Notes under the pieces: model-generated
What the model was told of the DNA's origin: nothing
Seen by the model: the letters and a program-made list of their open reading frames with translations, nothing else
Database searches by the model: none
In this document: positions 35,313 to 45,049 of the stretch, one piece after another
Position numbering within the stretch: position 1 is the first letter of the stretch
How the letters are laid out: each line of letters begins with the position of its first letter
Program-made: the position numbers and the translations under genes
Assembly: GCF_051535215.1 (NCBI RefSeq)
Contig: NZ_JBPPLY010000001.1
Location: forward strand, 62,001 to 126,000
Direction: 5' to 3'
Length of the DNA stretch: 64,000 nucleotides
Origin: Nitrobacter sp051535215
Lineage (GTDB): Bacteria > Pseudomonadota > Alphaproteobacteria > Rhizobiales > Xanthobacteraceae

Positions 35313-35480
35313 GCAATGACGCTTCGCCCCGGAACCCGAACGCCCATGTTCGCGTTTTATAGGACACGCAGGTTTTCCGCGGCGAGGCTCAGGTCGACGC
35401 CGGAGAGCAGGATGAGGAAAGTGTGCAGCGGTTTTCCGCGCCGCGTCCCGCTTCTCAAAATTATGGGAATCGATCACGTT

Positions 35481-35513
35481 CATGATTTTGGATCGACCCG
35501 GTCCAAAATCATG
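35481..35513. repeat. Perfect 12-bp inverted repeat (type D)
   Basis: CATGATTTTGGA (35481-35492) and TCCAAAATCATG (35502-35513) around a 9-base loop. The arm CATGATTTTG also begins repeat A copies at 11904 and 37019, so this may be a separated part of that family. It lies between the convergent rpsA and nth. Confidence 0.7.
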
Positions 35514-35550
35514 ATCTAGCCCCTGGAGGCGATGGATCAGCGACTGCGCT

Positions 35551-36447
35551 CTAGATCGTCTTTTCCGGCCAGCGGCACAGGTCGTTAATCAGGCATACCG
35601 CACAGCGCGGCGATCGCGCCAGGCAGGTATAGCGTCCGTGCAGGATCAGCCAGTGATGCGCATGCAGCATGAATTCGTCAGGAATCACGCGCTCGAGTTC
35701 GAGCTCGACCTCGAGCGGCGTCCTGCCCGGTGCCATGCCGGTACGATTGCCGACACGGAAGACATGAGTGTCAACCGCCATGGTGTGCTCCCCGAAAGCC
35801 ATGTTGAGCACCACGTTTGCGGTCTTGCGGCCCGCGCCTGGCAGCGATTCGATTCCGGCGCGGCTGCGCGGGACTTCGCCGTTGAAATCCGTGAGCAGTT
35901 TTTCCGACAGCGCGATCACATTCCGCGCCTTGTTGCGATAGAGCCCGATGGTCTTGATGTAATCACGGACCTTTTCCTCACCGAGCGCCACCATCTTGGC
36001 GGGTGTATCGGCGACGGCGAACAGCGCGCGAGTCGCCTTGTTGACACCGGCGTCGGTCGCCTGCGCCGACAACACCACCGCGACGAGCAGCGTGTAGGGA
36101 TTGAGATGTTCGAGCTCGCCCTTCGGCTCGGGATTGGCCTTGCGGAAACGCACGAAAGCCTCCCGGACTTCGGCACGCGTCCAGGGTCTCAGGGACGGCT
36201 CGCCGCGCGACGCCGACCTCCGCGCGGGCGGCCCGGCGACAGCCCTGACGGTCTTGGCGACGGTTTTCGCCTCGGGTGTCGGCGACGGCTTTCGCCGCTT
36301 TTTAACCGCCGGAGCCTGCCTCGATTTCGCCGCAACGGATTTTTGCTGCCGAGAATCCGCCACAGGGCCGTTCGCGAGTTTGGTCGCCCGTTCTCGCGCG
36401 GGCCTCAGCGTTGCAAAGGTGCGACGGGTGTTTTTTGACATGATCAT
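35551..36447 (-). CDS. nth: Endonuclease III with basic N-terminal extension
   Basis: A 298-residue DNA glycosylase/AP lyase removing oxidised pyrimidines. The catalytic core (about 90-298) has the helix-hairpin-helix LPGAGRKTANVVL with the Schiff-base Lys, VDTHVFRV with the catalytic Asp, and C-x6-C-x2-C-x5-C (CLARSPRCAVCLINDLC) for the 4Fe-4S cluster. Residues 1-90 are Lys/Arg/Ala/Pro-rich and probably disordered, about 80 residues more than E. coli Nth. The start is M1 or M3 (36447 or 36441). It is divergent from the DUF2244 gene with only 16 bp between starts. Confidence 0.95.
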   Translation of the reverse strand: MIMSKNTRRTFATLRPARERATKLANGPVADSRQQKSVAAKSRQAPAVKKRRKPSPTPEAKTVAKTVRAVAGPPARRSASRGEPSLRPWTRAEVREAFVRFRKANPEPKGELEHLNPYTLLVAVVLSAQATDAGVNKATRALFAVADTPAKMVALGEEKVRDYIKTIGLYRNKARNVIALSEKLLTDFNGEVPRSRAGIESLPGAGRKTANVVLNMAFGEHTMAVDTHVFRVGNRTGMAPGRTPLEVELELERVIPDEFMLHAHHWLILHGRYTCLARSPRCAVCLINDLCRWPEKTI

Positions 36448-36463
36448 GGTATAGTGGTTTCCA

Positions 36464-36991
36464 ATGGCATTAGACAGTAACTTGGCTGGTCATCCGGAGC
36501 TCGCCGAGCAGACGCTGTTTTCGGCGCTGCTGACGCCGCACCGCTCGTTGAACCGAGCCCATTTCATGCTGATGATGGCGGTTCTGACCCTGGGGAGTTT
36601 TGCCGCAGGAATGATCTTCCTGATGATGGGCGCCTGGCCGGTATTCGGTTTTTTTGGTCTGGACGTTCTCGCCATTTACTTTGCCTTCCGCATCAACTTC
36701 CGACGCGCCCAAGCCACCGAGGAAATCTCCATCACACACCTCGAATTGCGGGTGCGCCGCACTACCCACCGCGGTCATATCGTCGAGTGGGTCTCCAATC
36801 CGCTATGGGTACATCTCGAAAAGATCGTGCACGAGGAATTCGGCATCGAGCGGCTCTATCTGGTTTCGCGCGGCCGCCGGATCTCGATCGCAAATTTTCT
36901 CGGCCCGGATGAAAAATTAAGTTTCGTCAAAGCCTTCTCCAATGCGCTCCAGATCGCGAAGCGCGGTCCGATCTACAATCCGATCACCTAG
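36464..36991 (+). CDS. DUF2244 membrane protein
   Basis: A 175-residue protein with two adjacent membrane helices, about residues 33-56 (MLMMAVLTLGSFAAGMIFLM) and 60-78 (VFGFFGLDVLAIYFAF), then a cytoplasmic domain with EISITHLELRVRR, VEWVSNPLWVHLEK and LYLVSRGRRISIANFLGPDE, characteristic of DUF2244. Similar proteins are often near cytochrome oxidase genes; none is in this window. Function is unknown. Confidence 0.85.
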   Translation: MALDSNLAGHPELAEQTLFSALLTPHRSLNRAHFMLMMAVLTLGSFAAGMIFLMMGAWPVFGFFGLDVLAIYFAFRINFRRAQATEEISITHLELRVRRTTHRGHIVEWVSNPLWVHLEKIVHEEFGIERLYLVSRGRRISIANFLGPDEKLSFVKAFSNALQIAKRGPIYNPIT

Positions 36992-37016
36992 GCCGCTCCG
37001 CTTCTGAGGGCGAGGC

Positions 37017-37095
37017 TCCATGATTTTGTTTTGACGCGTTGTTTTTCACGCGAGCCGATTTGGCAAGGGCCGAGGGCCTCGCTTGAAAACGATAA
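37017..37095 (+). repeat. Palindromic repeat, type A with insertion (copy A7)
   Basis: Begins CTCCATGATTTTGTTTTGACG, then GCGTTGTTTTTCACGCGAG; the ACCGGTATCCACTT core is replaced by a different palindromic stretch (GGCAAGGGCCGAGGGCCTC), then the usual end CGCTTGAAAACGATAAAG. Confidence 0.65.
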
Positions 37096-37150
37096 AGGCC
37101 GGCACGGGAATCGGGTGGCTGCAACAGGGCGGCCGCCCTACAGTTCACGC

Positions 37151-38059
37151 ATGGTGATGCTCGCAAAAGAACTCGCTCCGACCGATCCCCGCCTCGCAAA
37201 GCCCGGCTCGCAAAACGCTGCGTTGCGCGATTACGATGCGGTGCGTCGCGCGATCGCCTTCATCTCAAAATTCTGGCGCACGCAGCCGACGGTCGAAGCG
37301 ATGGCCGATGCCGCAGGCGTCACTCCGGACGAGTTGCATCACCTCTTTCGCCGCTGGGCCGGGCTGACGCCGAAAGCTTTCATGCAGGCGCTCACGCTCG
37401 ACCACGCCAGAGGACTGTTGCGCAAGTCCGCCAGCGTGCTCGATGCAGCCCTCGACTCCGGCCTGTCCGGGCCGGGCCGCCTGCACGACCTGTTCGTCAC
37501 GCATGAGGCGATGTCGCCCGGCGAATGGAAGAACGGCGGCGCCGGCACGAGGCTGGCGTTCGGCTTTCATCCCTCGCCATTCGGAGCGGCGATTGTGATC
37601 GCCAGCGACCGCGGCCTTGCCGGCCTCGCTTTCGCCGACACCGGTGGGGAGCAGACAGCCCTGGCCGATATGAAGCGGCGCTGGCCCAATGCGACCTATG
37701 TCGAGGACCATGCCCGAACGGCCGCGCTGGCGCAGCGTGTGTTCGATACGAATCTCTGGCGAGCGGATCAGCCGCTGCGCGTGGTTCTGATCGGCACGGA
37801 TTTCGAGGTCCGGGTCTGGCAAACCCTGCTCAGGATTCCCATGGGCAATGCCACGACCTATTCAAGCATCGCCGCTGACCTGGACCGCCCGAAGGCGTCG
37901 CGCGCCGTGGGCGCCGCGGTCGGCAAGAACCCGATATCGTTCGTGGTGCCCTGCCATCGCGTGCTCGGCAAGAGCGGCGCATTGACCGGCTATCACTGGG
38001 GTATCACCCGCAAGCAGGCGATGCTGGGTTGGGAAGCAGGGCAGACCGGCTTCGACTAG
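37151..38059 (+). CDS. Ada-like HTH/methylated-DNA-protein cysteine methyltransferase
   Basis: A 302-residue fusion. Residues about 20-120 are an AraC-type helix-turn-helix domain (AIAFISKFWRTQPTVEAMAD, LHHLFRRWAGLTPKAFMQAL). Residues about 135-300 are an O6-alkylguanine-DNA alkyltransferase domain ending IPMGNATTYSSIAADLDRP and FVVPCHRVLGKSG, where the Cys in PCHRV accepts the alkyl group. The N-terminal zinc/phosphotriester domain of E. coli Ada, with its sensing Cys, is absent, so methyl-induced activation as in Ada is not expected. ATG 37151 gives MVMLAKELAPTDP; an upstream frame runs through repeat A7. Confidence 0.9.
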   Translation: MVMLAKELAPTDPRLAKPGSQNAALRDYDAVRRAIAFISKFWRTQPTVEAMADAAGVTPDELHHLFRRWAGLTPKAFMQALTLDHARGLLRKSASVLDAALDSGLSGPGRLHDLFVTHEAMSPGEWKNGGAGTRLAFGFHPSPFGAAIVIASDRGLAGLAFADTGGEQTALADMKRRWPNATYVEDHARTAALAQRVFDTNLWRADQPLRVVLIGTDFEVRVWQTLLRIPMGNATTYSSIAADLDRPKASRAVGAAVGKNPISFVVPCHRVLGKSGALTGYHWGITRKQAMLGWEAGQTGFD

Positions 38060-38083
38060 AGCCTCCAATAGCAGAGACTTTTC

Positions 38084-38281
38084 GCTTCTGAATCAGAGGC
38101 TGGCTCTATGATTTGATCTGGCGCGAACCGGTATTCGTCGGATCGAGCCGGAGAACATGCTTCGCTCGAAAACGCGCGAGAGTCTGTTTCAACCGAGTTG
38201 AATCAGACTCCTCGCTTACCCTTTTGTTTGAGCATGATCTTTTCCGAAAACCGGTTTCCACTTTTCGGGATCATGCTCTAA
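38084..38281 (+). repeat. Repeat cluster B-A-C (copies B8, A8, C2)
   Basis: Degenerate B (GCTTCTGA / ATCAGAGGC at 38084-38100); diverged A (38104-38175) with GCGCGAACCGGTATTCG and CTTCGCTCGAAAACGCG; then a near-consensus short C at 38223-38280: TTTGAGCATGATCTTTTCCG, AAAACCGGTTTCCACTTTTC, GGGATCATGCTCTA. C2 ends 9 bp before the gpmA stop. Confidence 0.8.
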
Positions 38282-38289
38282 AAGGCCTT

Positions 38290-38913
38290 TCAGGCCGCGA
38301 GATCGAGCTTCGAGGCCACAGTCGCGTCGGCGTTCAGCCGATAGATCACGGGCGCGCCGGTTGCTAGTTCGCGCTTGAGAATTTGCTCCGGCGACAACTT
38401 TTCCAACACCATGACGAGCGCGCGCAGCGAATTGCCGTGCGCCGCAACGAGCGTGCACTCGCCGCGCAGCACACAGGGCAGGATTTCCTGCACGAAGTAC
38501 GGCAGCGTGCGTGCCAGCGTATCCTTCAAGCTCTCGCCGCCGGGCGGCGGCACGTCATACGACCGGCGCCAGACCAGCACCTGCTCCTCGCCCCATTTTT
38601 TCCGAGCCTCATCCTTGTTGAGGCCGGCAAGGTCGCCGTAGTCACGCTCGTTCAACGCCTGATCTTTCCTGACCGGAATTCCGGCCTGGCCCAACTCCTC
38701 CAGCACGAGGTCGAGTGTGTGCTCGGCACGAATCAACAGCGAGGTAAAGGCGATGTCGAACACAAAGCCCTGCGCCTTCAGCTTGCGTCCTGCCTCTCTC
38801 GCCTCGGCTACGCCGAGTTCGGTCAGATCAGGATCCTTCCAACCCGTGAACAGGTTCTTCAAATTCCATTCGCTCTGGCCGTGACGCACGAGCACCAGAA
38901 GACGTTCGCTCAT
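38290..38913 (-). CDS. gpmA: 2,3-bisphosphoglycerate-dependent phosphoglycerate mutase
   Basis: A 207-residue glycolytic/gluconeogenic enzyme interconverting 3- and 2-phosphoglycerate. LVLVRHGQSEWNLKNLFTGW carries the catalytic His; ALNERDYGDLAGLNKDEA, PPGGESLKDTLAR and VAAHGNSLRALVM carry the remaining active-site residues. The short form, lacking the C-terminal tail of E. coli GpmA, is normal in alphaproteobacteria. It is followed downstream by a repeat cluster and preceded by dapB on the same strand, with repeat A9 between. Confidence 0.95.
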   Translation of the reverse strand: MSERLLVLVRHGQSEWNLKNLFTGWKDPDLTELGVAEAREAGRKLKAQGFVFDIAFTSLLIRAEHTLDLVLEELGQAGIPVRKDQALNERDYGDLAGLNKDEARKKWGEEQVLVWRRSYDVPPPGGESLKDTLARTLPYFVQEILPCVLRGECTLVAAHGNSLRALVMVLEKLSPEQILKRELATGAPVIYRLNADATVASKLDLAA

Positions 38914-38989
38914 TCTGCCTGTTCCCGCTTTCTTCAGTTCTGGTAGCCGCTGGAGCTATTCCGCTTTGAGGGATCAAAGCCGGCTCCAG

Positions 38990-39053
38990 CTTTTTGTTTT
39001 AACGCGTTTTCTATACGCGAAGCGGTATCCACCTCGCTTGAAAACGCTCTAGA
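38990..39053 (+). repeat. Palindromic repeat, type A (copy A9)
   Basis: Reads TTTTGTTTTAACGCGTTTTC, TATACGCGAAGCGGTATCC, ACCTCGCTTGAAAACGCTCT AG. It ends directly at the 3' end of dapB, whose stop codon is at 39058-39056. Confidence 0.8.
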
Positions 39054-39055
39054 TG

Positions 39056-39871
39056 CTAGACGTCGCCAAGCCCGAGCACGTCGGCCATTGAATAAAGGCC
39101 GGGTGCCTTGCCTTGCGCCCATTTTGCGGCTTTCAACGCACCATGCGCGAAGATCATTCGGTCTTCGGCGTGATGAGACAGCGTTATACGCTCGTAAGGA
39201 CCCGCGAAGATGACGCTGTGGTCTCCGGACACGGTGCCGCCGCGGAGCGAGGCAAAACCGATGTCGCCCGATTTGCGGGCGCCGGTGACCCCGTCACGCC
39301 CGCGCTCCGCATGCTGGTCCAGCACGATCTTGCGGCCGTCTGCCGCCGCTTGTCCCAACATCAGCGCGGTGCCGGAGGGCGCGTCGATCTTGGCCCGGTG
39401 ATGCATTTCAAGAACTTCGATATCGAAACTTTCGTCCAGCGATTGCGCCATCCGTTTCACCAGCGCGGCGAGCAGATTGACGCCCTGGCTCATGTTGCCC
39501 GACTGCACGACCACGGTGCGGGAGGTCACGCTCTTGATGACCGCCATATCCGAAGCCGACAGGCCCGTCGTGCCGATGACGTGAACCAGCCGGCGCTCGG
39601 CGGCGATGGCGACGTTCGCGATGGTCGCCGCCGGAACCGTAAAATCCAGGATACCGTCGGCATTCGCCGCCATCGACCAGAGATCGGCCGATACTTCGAT
39701 TCCATTGGCGGGAAGGCCGGCCAGAATACCAGCATCCTTTCCGACCAGTTCGGATCCTGGCGACTCCAGCGCGCCCGCCAACACCGCGCCGCCGGTTTCC
39801 GTCATCGCGCGCACTAGAGCCCGGCCCATCCGGCCGCCTGCTCCCGCAACAATCAAACGCATGTCGGCCAC
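39056..39871 (-). CDS. dapB: 4-hydroxy-tetrahydrodipicolinate reductase
   Basis: A 271-residue enzyme of the diaminopimelate/lysine pathway. MRLIVAGAGGRMGRALVRAM is the nucleotide-binding motif, GTTGLSASDM and SGNMSQGVNLL line the cofactor site, and EMHHRAKIDAPSGTAL carries the catalytic His and Lys. The start is GTG 39871, with AAGGA 8 bases before it; ATG 39862 is in frame but too far from that site. The 3' end abuts repeat A9. Confidence 0.95.
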   Translation of the reverse strand: MADMRLIVAGAGGRMGRALVRAMTETGGAVLAGALESPGSELVGKDAGILAGLPANGIEVSADLWSMAANADGILDFTVPAATIANVAIAAERRLVHVIGTTGLSASDMAVIKSVTSRTVVVQSGNMSQGVNLLAALVKRMAQSLDESFDIEVLEMHHRAKIDAPSGTALMLGQAAADGRKIVLDQHAERGRDGVTGARKSGDIGFASLRGGTVSGDHSVIFAGPYERITLSHHAEDRMIFAHGALKAAKWAQGKAPGLYSMADVLGLGDV

Positions 39872-40043
39872 GAACCGAGTCCTTTAAAATACTCTCCGGG
39901 TATAGCGGGGGCCGGGTTTCCCGGCAACCGATCAAGCTCAGCATCGCCTGCCGCGCGGTGAGAATGTCATGGCGCTCGATGACCGCAGGTGTCTTTTCGA
40001 ACATGGTGAGCGGTGAGCAGGTTTGCCTCAGGCCGCGCCCGCT

Positions 40044-40631
40044 TCAGCGGGCGTTTCCGACGATCTCGATCAATTGGCGCACCATGGCCCTCAGCGCATC
40101 GGCATCGGCCGGATGCTTCAAGCGTTCCATGTCATCATAGGCATCGGCTGCGAACGACAGAGCGAGCTGATTGGGTATCACCAGCGCGCGGCACGCGGAG
40201 AGTACAAGGCGCAACTGGGCCAGACATCGCGCGCCCCCGAACCGTCCGGCGGAGGCCGACGCGATCGCAAACGCACGGCCGTGAAAAACCTGGCCGCGCG
40301 CTTCGTGCGGAACCTGAACGCATGAGACCCAATCGATGGCATTCTTGAGCAATGGCGGCAGCGAAGCGTTGTATTCGGGCGTCACGATGAGAATCCCGTC
40401 ATGCGCCCCGATCATCTGCATGAGACGGACGGCGCTGGCGGGCACGCCGGATTTTGCCTGCATATCGGCATCGTAGATCGGCAACGGAAAGTCGCCGAGC
40501 GAAATACGGGCGACTTCGACGTCGGCACGGACAAATTCCGCGACTGCAACGGCGGCGAGCCTCGCATTGTGCGAGCCAGTGCGTAGCGAGCCGGGAATGA
40601 CGAGAATTTTCGGCGCGGACATCGGTCGCAT
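40044..40631 (-). CDS. NAD(P)H-dependent FMN reductase
   Basis: A 195-residue flavodoxin-like protein. ILVIPGSLRTGSHNARLA is the FMN phosphate loop, DFPLPIYDADMQAKSG and GILIVTPEYNASLPPLLKNA follow, the last being diagnostic of the NADPH-dependent FMN reductase (ChrR/azoreductase-like) family. It probably reduces quinones, metals or azo compounds with two electrons. It stands alone between dapB and pmtA; 172 bp to dapB contains no supported gene. Confidence 0.88.
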   Translation of the reverse strand: MRPMSAPKILVIPGSLRTGSHNARLAAVAVAEFVRADVEVARISLGDFPLPIYDADMQAKSGVPASAVRLMQMIGAHDGILIVTPEYNASLPPLLKNAIDWVSCVQVPHEARGQVFHGRAFAIASASAGRFGGARCLAQLRLVLSACRALVIPNQLALSFAADAYDDMERLKHPADADALRAMVRQLIEIVGNAR

Positions 40632-40824
40632 TGCAGGCAGTCCAGCCGCGCTAGGACCCTGACACTGAAGTTTGCTTCATTGTGCGGCGCCATCCCGAAG
40701 CGAACTTCTGATTCGAAATGGATACTGCCGAATTCACAAATCCAAACCTGGTTCAGGTTCGGAACTTCGCTTGAACCACTTCAGGGAAAGGATGCGAACC
40801 TCTGAACAACCCCGCTCTGCCCCG

Positions 40825-41427
40825 TCAGCGTCTGCGATACACCCAGACGCGCGCAGGAGGAAGATTCATCCAGATCCGCTCGGATGCTTCCGTCGAAATG
40901 CCTGGCAGCGATTTGGGGATCGGGGGTACGACCGAATAAGTGAACTGCACGAACGGTGCGCCGGGGGCGAGCGTCGCGAAAGCATCGCGGATCAACCTGA
41001 GCCGCGTCAACATCGGTTTGGTGACGAGCGGCAGGCCGGAAACGATGGCCGAGGCGCGAGCGCCCAGCACGTTCCACAGCGAGTCCCGCAACGTATAGGC
41101 ATCGCCCTGAACGACCGTCGCCTGTGGGTAACGGTCGCGAAGCAATGCGCAAAATCCCGGATCGTACTCGACCAGCACGAGACGCTTCTGATCCACGCCG
41201 TGCTCGATCAGCGCATTGGTGATGGCGCCCGTGCCAGGCCCAAGTTCGACAACCGGGTCGCTCGATCCGACATCAACATATTGCGCCATGGTGCGGGCCA
41301 GAAGGCGCCCGGACGGCATGACCGCACCCATATGGAGCGGCTTTTCGATCCACGAGCGGAGAAAGCGAACCTCGTCATCGAGGCGGAGCGGCTTCTTCAA
41401 CGCACGCGCGGACATTTGCAAAGGCAT
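40825..41427 (-). CDS. pmtA: Phospholipid N-methyltransferase, PmtA type
   Basis: A 200-residue SAM-dependent enzyme that methylates phosphatidylethanolamine towards phosphatidylcholine. WIEKPLHMGAVMPSGRLLAR and VVELGPGTGAITNALIEHG (SAM motif I) are typical of the Sinorhizobium/Bradyrhizobium PmtA class, related to rRNA dimethylases. The ending IWMNLPPARVWVYRRR also fits. It follows dnaJ by 92 bp on the same strand, an association seen in related genomes. Members could instead be an inactive paralogue; phosphatidylcholine in the organism is not provable here. Confidence 0.82.
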   Translation of the reverse strand: MPLQMSARALKKPLRLDDEVRFLRSWIEKPLHMGAVMPSGRLLARTMAQYVDVGSSDPVVELGPGTGAITNALIEHGVDQKRLVLVEYDPGFCALLRDRYPQATVVQGDAYTLRDSLWNVLGARASAIVSGLPLVTKPMLTRLRLIRDAFATLAPGAPFVQFTYSVVPPIPKSLPGISTEASERIWMNLPPARVWVYRRR

Positions 41428-41519
41428 TTTGCACCCAGGTGGGTCACTACTGGCAGGATGTCAGACTTAAGTTATACACAGGTACAGCCGGCAATCGAAG
41501 CGGTCAAGCAAAACGCTCT

Positions 41520-42659
41520 TCAGGGGCCCGCGCGCGTGCCGAAGAAGTCCTTGACCTTAGTGAAGAAACCAGCCGCCTCGGGCTGAGTGGCACCCGACGA
41601 TAATTTTTCGAACTCGGCGAGAAGATCCTGCTGCTTCTTGGTCAGATTCTGCGGTGTTTCAACCATCACTTGCACATACATGTCGCCGGTCTGGCGCGAG
41701 CGCAGCACCGGCATGCCTTTGGACGCGATTCGGAATCGGCGGCCTGATTGTGTCCCGGACGGCACCTTCACCTTCGTCTTGCTCTTGTCGATGGTCGGCA
41801 CCTCGAATTCTCCGCCAAGCGCGGCCGTGACCATCGAGATCGGGACGCGGCAATGCAGATCGGCGCCGTCACGCTGGAAGAACTCATGAGAAGCGAGGGA
41901 CAGGAAAATGTAGAGGTCGCCCGGCGGCCCGCCACGGATTCCGGCCTCGCCTTCGCCAGCCAGACGGATGCGGGTGCCATCCTCGACGCCGGCCGGAATG
42001 TTGACCGACAGCGAGCGCTCGCGGCTCACGCGGCCCGAACCGTTGCAGGAGGGACAGGGATCCTCGATCATCTGACCGCGCCCTTGGCAGCCGGGACAGG
42101 TACGCTCCAGTGTGAAAAAGCCCTGGGCCTGGCGAATTCGTCCGGCTCCGCCGCACATCGCGCAGTTCTTCGGCTTGGTCCCCGCTTTGGCGCCAGTGCC
42201 GGAACAGGACTCGCAGGTGACCGAAACCGGAATTTCGATCTGAGCCGTCCTGCCCTGGAAAGCTTCCTCCAGGGAGATTTCCATATTGTAGCGAAGGTCT
42301 GCGCCGCGCTCGCGGCCGCCGCCCCGGCCGCGCTGCCCGGCCATTCCAAACAGGTCTTCGAAAATGTCGGAGAACGATGACGCGAATCCGGCTCCGAATC
42401 CCGCGCCTCCGCCCCCACCCATGCCGCCATGCTCGAACGCGGCGTGACCGAAACGATCGTAGGCGGCGCGTTTATCGCCGTCCTTCAGGACTTCATAGGC
42501 CTCGTTGATTTCCTTGAAGCGTATCTCGCTGGTGGCATCGCCCGGGTTTCGGTCCGGATGCCATTTCATGGCCAGTTTGCGAAAGGCCGCCTTGAGCTTG
42601 GATTCGTCCGCGTTCCGATCAACCTCAAGGGTTTCGTAGTAACAGCGCTTGGTCGACAT
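41520..42659 (-). CDS. dnaJ: Chaperone protein DnaJ
   Basis: A 379-residue type I J-protein. The J-domain (1-70) has MKWHPDRNPGD with the HPD motif; a Gly/Phe-rich linker (EHGGMGGGGGAGFGAGFAS) follows; the zinc region has CESCSGTG, CAMCGGAG, CPGCQGRG and CPSCNGSG; then the substrate-binding beta domains. It delivers substrates to DnaK and stimulates its ATPase. dnaK is 155 bp upstream on the same strand, with a hairpin between. Confidence 0.97.
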   Translation of the reverse strand: MSTKRCYYETLEVDRNADESKLKAAFRKLAMKWHPDRNPGDATSEIRFKEINEAYEVLKDGDKRAAYDRFGHAAFEHGGMGGGGGAGFGAGFASSFSDIFEDLFGMAGQRGRGGGRERGADLRYNMEISLEEAFQGRTAQIEIPVSVTCESCSGTGAKAGTKPKNCAMCGGAGRIRQAQGFFTLERTCPGCQGRGQMIEDPCPSCNGSGRVSRERSLSVNIPAGVEDGTRIRLAGEGEAGIRGGPPGDLYIFLSLASHEFFQRDGADLHCRVPISMVTAALGGEFEVPTIDKSKTKVKVPSGTQSGRRFRIASKGMPVLRSRQTGDMYVQVMVETPQNLTKKQQDLLAEFEKLSSGATQPEAAGFFTKVKDFFGTRAGP

Positions 42660-42749
42660 CAGTCCATACCGCCCGAACGTCGCTTCATCCCAAAAGACGC
42701 ATGAATGATTCGTCGGCCAGAGGATGCAGCGTCCCGCTTAAAGAAACAT

Positions 42750-42797
42750 AACCCCCGCCCTTCGAGACGCTCTGCGTGCTCAGAGGAAACGGGGGTC
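42750..42797 (-). terminator. Hairpin between dnaK and dnaJ
   Basis: On the minus strand GACCCCCG (42797-42790) pairs with CGGGGGTT (42757-42750), enclosing a second hairpin CTCTG / CAGAG. It is followed by ATGTTTCTTT. It could be a partial terminator that lowers dnaJ relative to dnaK, or a processing-stability hairpin. Confidence 0.5.
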
Positions 42798-42814
42798 ATG
42801 GTCATTCTCGCTGC

Positions 42815-44713
<1,899 letters not shown>

Positions 44714-45049
44714 GGTCCTTGTATCCCTCTTGTTGCGGCAGTCCGGCCGGGCCCTGACGGCACCCTTATCCAGACCCCCAGATATCAAATGCGCGCGATA
44801 TAGCGGCGGTGAGCCTCATATAGGAGGGGGGGTGGTGGCCGCAAGGACCGGCGCGATCCTTCGTGGCGGAAAACATCCCTTTTTAAGGAAGCCTGCCTCT
44901 TTTCCGGACAGCCCCAGCAGATCGCGACATTGCGATTCGATCCGTTAACGACATGCGGAAACCACCGCCAAAACCGGTTGGCGAAAGCAGCGAGAGCGTT
45001 GTACCGACCGATCATTGAACGGCCTTAATGCAACTCCAAGAGAGATTCC
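44714..45049. other. Divergent control region between dnaK and an unknown gene
   Basis: 336 bp between two divergent genes. It holds the dnaK heat-shock-like promoter (44818-44845), a C-rich run and the leader of the gene at 45050, whose ribosome site is AAGAGAG. No coding sequence is supported. Confidence 0.5.
44818..44845 (-). promoter_or_regulatory. Sigma-32-like promoter of dnaKJ
   Basis: On the minus strand CTTGCG (44845-44840), 16-bp spacer, CTATAT (44823-44818) preceded by a run of C. Same spacing class as the hsp20 and grpE promoters. The leader would be about 100 bases. Confidence 0.55.

Noticed and set aside
36429..36456. TTGACA ... TATAGT as promoter of the DUF2244 gene
   Set aside because: The spacer is only 9 bp, too short for sigma-70.
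39872..40004. Minus-strand reading MFEKTPAVIERHDILTARQA upstream of dapB
   Set aside because: No ribosome site or known family; the frame then runs antiparallel-free through dapB in a wrong frame, so it was not called.
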